The position numbers and the translations under genes are program-made. From Synaphobranchus kaupii (lineage: Eukaryota; Chordata; Actinopteri; Anguilliformes; Synaphobranchidae): a DNA stretch of 64,000 nucleotides. Location of the stretch: the NCBI GenBank assembly GCA_029718625.1, contig CM056385.1, positions 26,670,273 through 26,734,272 of the forward strand. The letters run 5' to 3'. How positions within the stretch are numbered: the stretch's first letter is position 1; each line of letters starts with the position of its first letter. Positions 57,421 through 64,000 of the stretch are shown here, piece after piece. The notes beneath the pieces were generated by a model that ran no database searches, was not told where the DNA came from, and was given only the letters and a program-made list of their open reading frames with translations.

Positions 57421-58913
57421 TTAGTACTTTGTTGCTCCTCCTCTGGCTTTTATCATGGCCTGAATTCTTTGAGGCATGGACTTCACTAATGAAAAACAAT
57501 ATTCTCCATCAAGCTGGTTCCAACTTTCTCGAATAGAGGTTGACAGATCAGCTTTGCAGGATGGAGCCTTGTCATGGACCATTTTTTTAAATTTCCACCA
57601 TAAATTTTCAATCGGATTGAGATCCGGACTATTTGTTGGCCATGTCATTGAGTTGATATGCTTTTCCTGAAGAAAAGCTTTAACACTATATTGATACTTG
57701 TTTTAAAGTATTTGTTTTGATGTCTTATGAATCTATCGCTGTGATGCCTTTTTTTAACTCTGGATTGCTGAATCTCCCGTCTGCACAACAAATTTACCCT
57801 TGGGTATTATAAAGTAACCTTGACATCCTGAAAAATGACTTCATCATCACCAAACTTATTTTCTATCGATGGAATGAGGAAAGTGTCCAAAATTTCAATG
57901 TACACCTGTGCATTGACTGTTGAGGTAATAATTGCCATCTCCCATATCATATTGCAACCCCATATCATAAATGACTGGGGAAATTTGATTGTTTTCTTCA
58001 GGCAGTCATCTTTATATGTTTAATTAGAACGGTACCAGACAAAAGTTCCAGCATCATCTCCTTGACCAATGCAGATTCGAGATTCATCACTGGATGAAAG
58101 TGATATTCAGTGTCAATCACCCACACTCCATGATTGCTTCTCTTTAGCCCACTGTAACCTTGTTTTCTTCCGTTTAGGTGTTAGTGCTGGTTTTCGTTTG
58201 GCTTTTCTATATGTAAATCCCATTCAGCCGATTTCTTACAGTTCTTTCACAAACATTGACTCCAGTTTCCGCCCCTTTGTTTTTCTTTCGTTTTGTTGTG
58301 CATTTTCTATTTTTAAGGCATATTGCTTTGAGTTTTCTATCCTGAAGCTTTGACGTCTTCCTTGGTCTACCTGTATGTTTTCCTTTTATGACGTTCATAT
58401 TTTGTTTATACTTGCACCAAATATTAGACACAGCTTACTGGGAACCACTAACATCTTTTGACACACTCCGTGTTGGAATTCCTTCTTGAAGGAGTTTTAT
58501 AATCCTTTCCATTGTTTCAATTGACAACTCTCTTGTTGGGGCCATGTTTTCTTTCAATTTGGCAAATCCAACAGCTCATTAAGGTCTGTAAGCACTCTCT
58601 TAACTGCAGACTAATTAGCATTTTTAGACTTGTGCCGGTATTTGTTTTAGAAATGCAAATTACAAGGTGATTCCATAATTTTTTTCTCAACATTGAGTGA
58701 TTCTAAAAAATTTTCCTCTACTTGATCTGGAAAAAAATATGCCATTAATTAAAATAATTTCATTTAATTTGTTTGAGGTATGTTTCACAAAGCCAGAATG
58801 TTCAGCTATTAAAGAAAAATAGTTTTGTGTGATATCTGTGATGTTTATTTGCTACAAAGTAAAAAAAGCTGGGTTCTAAGTGTGGTGATTCCATAATTTT
58901 TGCCAGGGGTTGT
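57421..58913 (-). mobile_element. Tc1/mariner element, decayed, one end missing
   Basis: On the - strand the transposase C-terminus reads WPTNSPDLNPIENLWWKF (57421-57648), keeping the third catalytic Glu. Frames at 58207-58431 carry TGRPRKTSKLQDRK and ERTVRNRLNG of the DNA-binding part. The right end shows the direct repeat ggtgattccataattttt twice (about 58661 and 58884), typical of Tc1 IR/DR ends. No matching left end is seen. Several frameshifts make it inactive. Confidence 0.87.
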
Positions 58914-61007
58914 AGTTTAGGAAATTGTGGTATCCATCTATGTATCTCTCCTGCAATGGGTTGTAAGTGTGTGGGGGCAGTCATGTGGGATGTCTCTGAA
59001 CTTGAATCAGACAAATAACTGTAGTGGCTTGTGGTTTTATTCGATAATAGATAGATAATGTTCTATACTGTTTTGGTGAATTTATAGTTTTGCAGGCATG
59101 AAAATAAGGGCAGCTCTCTCCAGAGGGTGACAGCTATGTAATAGGCTACATAGAAAGTGGGGGAACTAGTAGGTCTGCATGGCATGGGCAACCCTACAGT
59201 CTGTAATTGTTGCTAGAAAAGTCTCTTCTAATGGCAAACAGGGTTATCCTTATCTATCATCCCCTACCACTCCAAAACCTTGCCCATTCTCCAGTTCTCC
59301 GCATGTGCTCCAGGCTCAGCAGCTGGAGCGAGCGGCTCGAACAAAACAAATTATGGCTGTGAATGAGCATACACGCGAAAAAAAAAGGGGGGAGGGGCTT
59401 CCTAACTCGAGCCCAACCTTTTCATGAGTATCTTTCCAACCCACGATTTTTGCATTTTTTGAACCACAAACAGCATAACTGTTTAATGTTTTTAGACATA
59501 TTATGCAGTCAAGTTGCAGAAAAAATAGTGATGCATCAAACTGATTAGAATTGATTAGCGAGCAACTTGGTTGCTGGGTCGGTCAAGTCTACTAGGCTGG
59601 GGGCGGGGCAAGAGCTTCCCGTTGTGTCATCCAAGTCAGCTCGTGCAGCTACAATTTTTTGATGGAGAAAAAACAGCAGTAGCCCACATATAAGACAGAC
59701 ATATTTGTGATGCAGCCTATTCTTTATAGTTACGTCATGACACTGATAATTATGTGTTCTCGCTAGCTAGCGATAGGCTATATCTATCTTCGTCACAAGC
59801 TGGCGATCTTTATCTATCTATCTATCTAGACAGATAGATTTATGTATAAAACTCAACATGTAGTTTGGGCTCAATGTGATATTGGTAGAACAAGCCACAA
59901 ATATCCTTTAAGGTTATGTTATGACACTGATAATTATACAATGATAATATATAAATGATTCACTGTTGTTACCGCTGCTAACCCTATTTCGCCTAGCTTA
60001 GTTTGATAGGCAATATTATGTAGGTTACGGAACAATTATTCACAAAATGGTTTTGTGTCGGTTGGAGAAATATGAAGCATGGAACTCTGATTGGCTGTTA
60101 TGGCCGATGTCGGCGAAAAAGTTAAACTGCGGGCAACATTTATCGGCCGATTTTGGTCGCTCAGTTGCCTAGTCGCTCAGCTTCTTAGAGAATGAATGGA
60201 CTTCCGGCAACTGGGCGACCAAAGTTGCTCGAGAATAATTCAATAATTGAATCGTAGCCCTAATAATCGGAAATCGAAAGGTACCTGGTGATTCCCACCC
60301 CTACTGTGTATATTATACTTTTTTCCCCCCTCTGTCTCCAAACAAGCATTGGCACAATTAGCCTGTTCATTTTAGACCATCCCAACAAACCACTTAACAG
60401 CCAAGTACCCTCAACAGATTTTCCTTGGGATAAAATCTGCAAATTAACATTCCACTGCAGCGAGCACATGGGCTTGAAATAAATTTTAAAAAGACACTAA
60501 ACTAGTAACCTACGCATCTGTATTGACTGACAACGATAAGAAAAATGCAGGAATCTCACAAGTCCCATTCAAATAAATCAGGCTAATCCATCACAGGAAA
60601 AAGTCGAACTCCAAAGAGACTGAATACATACAAAGAATCAGAGTTTGGCTGTAGTATAACAACAAAAATAATATAAAAACTGTCCTCTGCTGAGATTATA
60701 CAAAAAGGTGTAAAACATTATAAAAAGTTGAGAAAACCCAAGCGCGAAACACTATAAATGCCTGAATTAAGGTAAGGTTGCTTGTTTTGCAACATGTTAT
60801 TTAATTAAGGAATACCCAAACATTTAATGCATCCTTACATTATAAAGAATTGTAAGGCAACACTGCACTTAATTAATTCCACTCAAAATCCAGCCAATGC
60901 ATTGAATTTTTCCATATCCACCATTCCAATAATGCCAGAAAATAAATGTGTTCCTAACCAGGCAAACACCATTCACTAGCTTGTCTGCTGAACAGCTATT
61001 TACAAGT
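58914..61007. other. CNOT6 5' intron, nothing recognised
   Basis: No coding signal. A short atct/tatc run lies at about 59806-59828. Confidence 0.5.
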
Positions 61008-61008
61008 A

Positions 61009-61745
61009 CAAACCCCAATTCCAAAAAGGTTGGGACAGTATGTAAAATGCACATAAAAGCAGAAAGCAATGATTTGTAAATTCTCTTTTACATATATTTA
61101 ATTGAGAACAGTACAAAGAAAATATATTTAATGTTTTACCTTATCAACTGTATAGATTGTTCTAATATACACCAATTCCGAATTTGATGTCTGCAACACG
61201 TTCCAAAAAAGTTGGGACAGGGGTTTTTAAAAAAAAACACTTGTTTGGAACATTCCACAGGTAAACAGGTGACGCTATCATGATTGGGTATAAAATGATA
61301 ACAAAAGACTCTTGATATCTTATTTTCAGGTACTCATACAAATGATACTATAAGCTCTGCATTTGAATGCATCTCTATGGAAACTGGGGGGGTGGGACGA
61401 GATTAAGCTGTAAATTACACGTGAATAGTATGGAACCCATGGTGGCTAAATGGCTGTAAATCATCAAGGGTTTGAGGTATCAAACGAGCCTCAAACCATC
61501 ACTCTGCTGCCAGATATGCAGTAGATATGGATGGATCACTTTAGGGTTGTTTCTCCTGAATCATTTTCCTATTGAACTCTATGGAAAATTAAGTCAGGAG
61601 AAACAACCCTTCAAGTGATCCATCCATATCTACTGCATATCTGCCAGCAGGGTGATAGTTTGAGGCTCGTTTGATACCGCAGATCCTTCATGATGTACAG
61701 CCATTTAGCCAATCATGCGTTTCATACTATTCCCGTGTAATTTAC
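61009..61745. mobile_element. DNA-transposon end joined to the palindromic core, copy 4
   Basis: Left part has the fish element start acaaaccccaattcc, aaaaaggttgggac and, at about 61190, caacacgttccaaaaaagtt, up to gattgggtataaaa. It then changes to the palindromic core (aacaaaagactcttgatatc onward), both arms present with centre near 61570. No right terminal repeat was found. Confidence 0.8.
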
Positions 61746-63287
61746 ACACAGTATAACTCACAGTATAGCTGAGCCATAACAATGCCACTGGAACGACAAA
61801 GGTAACGTTAACTGAATAAACAAGCACGAAACAATTTATGTACTCCTGTGAAATACTCTGGTTGATTAGCAGAGCAACAACCAACTAGAGAATTGTATTA
61901 CTGGACGACTCACCTGTCAGTCAATTCTATCTTTAATTTCCTCGGCCGATCTAGCAGACGATTTTACCGTCATCATCATCATCATCATAATACGACTTAA
62001 AATGGCTGTAATTAGATAGGCCGCGGAACGGGAGGCTCTCAAATCGTACTGCATATACATCACAGTACAATAGCCCGCAAATATATCCATATATAGCGCA
62101 GTAAAAAGCCAACTAACGTTATCTGATTCTTGCAAAATAAGTTGAAGTGAGGTATTATAGGTAGGCTAAATTTCTTATTTAAACGAAGTGACAGTTCAAA
62201 CTAGCCCTTGGAGTCCGCTCAGAACAAAGCAGTTAACAACGTTACGCAAACCTAACGTTAATTTACATACAGATCATTTGTGCATAACGGTAGATTAACT
62301 TATATTTTCTGATTGCAAATTAACGTTTAAGTGTTTCACACCAATGACGAAAACACTGCTTCAGTTTTCATTGAAGTAGCGAACGTCAGGTAGTTAGCCA
62401 ATGTTATGACGTCACACTTTCGAACGAATTCTTAACTAGACAGCTACTGACTTTAGTAAGTGAACTGTAACCTAGCTAGTTAGCGAAGACAATGGTCCAA
62501 ATTATTTAACTACCCACACATATGGCGCTATGCCTACTAAATAAATGACAAACTACGCTAACTTTGGTTAGCTATAATTGTGCGACTCGTAACTGAACAA
62601 CCACTGACTATGTTCGCTCAATAAGATGCCAGCTAACGTTAACATACTCCGATAAACAATTCAAGTTAACTTTGCTAGCTAGTGTTCGCTATGAAATGTA
62701 GAAAGCCACCTGAATGAACAATAGTTGGTAGCGAGGAACGTTAGCTTGTTAGCTAGCTCGCTAGATTAAGGACAAAATCCGTCTGGTCTACTAACTTGGT
62801 CACTCAATTTCAAGAGATACCTATAAATATTGTACTCGTAATAACTTGGATGCTTGTTACATTAGCTAACGTTACCTCGACATTTGGGTCGCTAATTTTC
62901 GCTAGCCAGCCAAACAACGACGAAACATTAACGTTAGCACCATATGCACCTAGCTAACGTTAGCCAATTTGCTATCTCGAGCTAATTTCCAGCAATCCAG
63001 CATTGTCCTTTAGTTCCAAAACTTGGGTTCATAAATTGACAAATGTTAGCTAGCTAACCATTTTCACGGCACAATATTACTGCCAATTGACTAGAAGTAC
63101 GCGAACATTACACTAATTGTTCGCTGTGTAACTAGCGTAGTTGTGCTAGTTGAGATTTTGTTAGCTCGCTACTTGCAAGCTAGCTATCTAGCCGTCGTTG
63201 CTGACATCACAAAGAAGAAAGGCAGCGTGTTACATCATACGACTATGCACATATGTACATTTGTTTAAAACAATTTATTTATTTTAC
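61746..63287. other. CNOT6 5' intron, with many TAGCTA/AACGTTAGC tracts
   Basis: No ORF. A strong donor-like gtgagtc on the - strand (about 61911-61917) could mark an alternative UTR exon, but this is unsupported. Confidence 0.4.
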
Positions 63288-63400
63288 CTGTAAACGCATA
63301 CCAGTTGACGAAGACGACTGCGTGTTTCCTTTGTTTGTGATCCACTATGTATCCTCTGCAGTTTAACATCAAGAGGAAACAAGCATCATGGCGGTCGTGG
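63288..63400 (-). promoter_or_regulatory. Probable CNOT6 non-coding first exon and promoter region
   Basis: On the - strand the sequence ending tttacag is followed by gtaaaat, a plausible donor at 63287. About 100 bp upstream is an ATGGCGG element (63389-63395) like the YY1-type motif common at housekeeping start sites. CNOT6 needs at least one upstream UTR exon because its ATG exon begins with an acceptor. Inferred only. Confidence 0.35.
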
Positions 63401-63630
63401 GATTTTTGGTTTGTGGTAACAAGGCTTGCGCTCATTGGCTGATGTGGAGACGAGTGGAATCATTGGACCTTTCGCTCTCAAAACGCCTCCACACTGTTTG
63501 CGCACAGTAGCAGCGGCGCAGTGTGATTGCGAATTACCATATGCTTACACTCGTCGACTCGAATCACAATTGACTTAAATTCTGTGGCAAAAACAAAATT
63601 TCAAATCCATTAATAATACGGCACAATCAA

Positions 63631-63631
<1 letters not shown>

Positions 63632-63680
<49 letters not shown>

Positions 63681-63687
63681 CAACAAC

Positions 63688-63734
<47 letters not shown>
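63632..63734. repeat. (TTA)n / (ATA)n microsatellite
   Basis: A TTA run is followed, after caacaac, by an AAT run. Confidence 0.95.
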
Positions 63735-63737
<3 letters not shown>

Positions 63738-64000
63738 TAGCTGCAAGCACCACTTGCGGGCTCCAAGCAGACTCAAGAACATGATGACCAACATGTTTTG
63801 GTCAGCTCCATGTGCCCTCCAACTCTAATTTATAATTTATAGCCTACATAAATAGCAGATTTGTCACATCGACACTATCTTTATATAACGTTTAAAGATA
63901 AGAGTCAACTGACCATATAAGTTTCATGCAATTTGGTCAATCACTGAAGGCGAAGTGTCTTTCATTAAATTCAAAATTGTGAAAAATCACTAAAGTGCAC
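63735..64000. repeat. Dispersed fish repeat, partial
   Basis: The start atatagctgcaagcaccact after an A/T-rich microsatellite resembles a repeat I recall as common in fish genomes. It runs off the right edge; the family name is not certain. Confidence 0.45.

Noticed and set aside
61911..62135. Alternative CNOT6 5' exon suggested by a strong minus-strand donor
   Set aside because: Only a donor-like site was seen; no acceptor, transcript or conservation evidence.

Overview
The window is vertebrate nuclear DNA, most likely from a teleost fish. Genes are split into short exons with GT-AG introns, and the intervening DNA is full of fish-type transposons (Tc1/mariner including a Sleeping Beauty-like end family, hAT, PIF/Harbinger, piggyBac-like, LINE, tRNA-derived SINE) and long CA/GT microsatellites. 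No bacterial-style operon, CRISPR array, rRNA gene or intact tRNA gene was seen.

Two protein-coding genes lie tail to tail. On the + strand, thirteen 3' exons (2288-25253) encode the disintegrin-to-C-terminus part of an ADAMTS procollagen N-proteinase, best matched to ADAMTS2; the propeptide and metalloprotease exons are beyond the left edge. All splice phases agree and give about 1040 residues once one extra G in an 8-G run (11086-11093) is discounted. On the - strand, eleven coding exons (52940 down to 34841) encode a complete 558-residue CNOT6, the leucine-rich-repeat plus EEP-nuclease deadenylase of the CCR4-NOT complex, with a long 3' UTR and a probable non-coding first exon near 63.3-63.4 kb.

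Layout: 1-1422 antisense LINE fragment; 1427-1950 piggyBac-like MITE; 2288-25253 ADAMTS2 exons, with introns holding (CA)88, a palindromic Tc1-ended element (7234-8302), a LINE endonuclease fragment (about 12.15-12.76 kb), two copies of a hAT MITE, a 40-bp minisatellite (15.2-16.7 kb) and a GT-rich tandem array (17.0-19.3 kb); 26319-27931 Harbinger-like element; 28063-29062 second palindromic element; 30-34.8 kb probable CNOT6 3' UTR; 34841-52940 CNOT6 exons, with introns carrying a hAT element holding a nested Tc1 copy, a second hAT element and a 3.7-kb piggyBac-like composite; 53-63 kb CNOT6 5' intron with Tc1 and other repeats; 63.6-64 kb trinucleotide microsatellite and a dispersed repeat.

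The most unusual signals are (1) a 23-unit, 11-residue (33-bp) tandem repeat in the last ADAMTS2 exon, which makes a long Thr-rich then Asn/Lys/Arg-rich tail with periodic N-glycosylation sequons; (2) one palindromic core sequence carried inside different transposon termini at four places; and (3) a duplicated exon end with a second splice donor just after the first ADAMTS2 exon in the window. All identifications come from reading the sequence and recalling the families; no database search was run.
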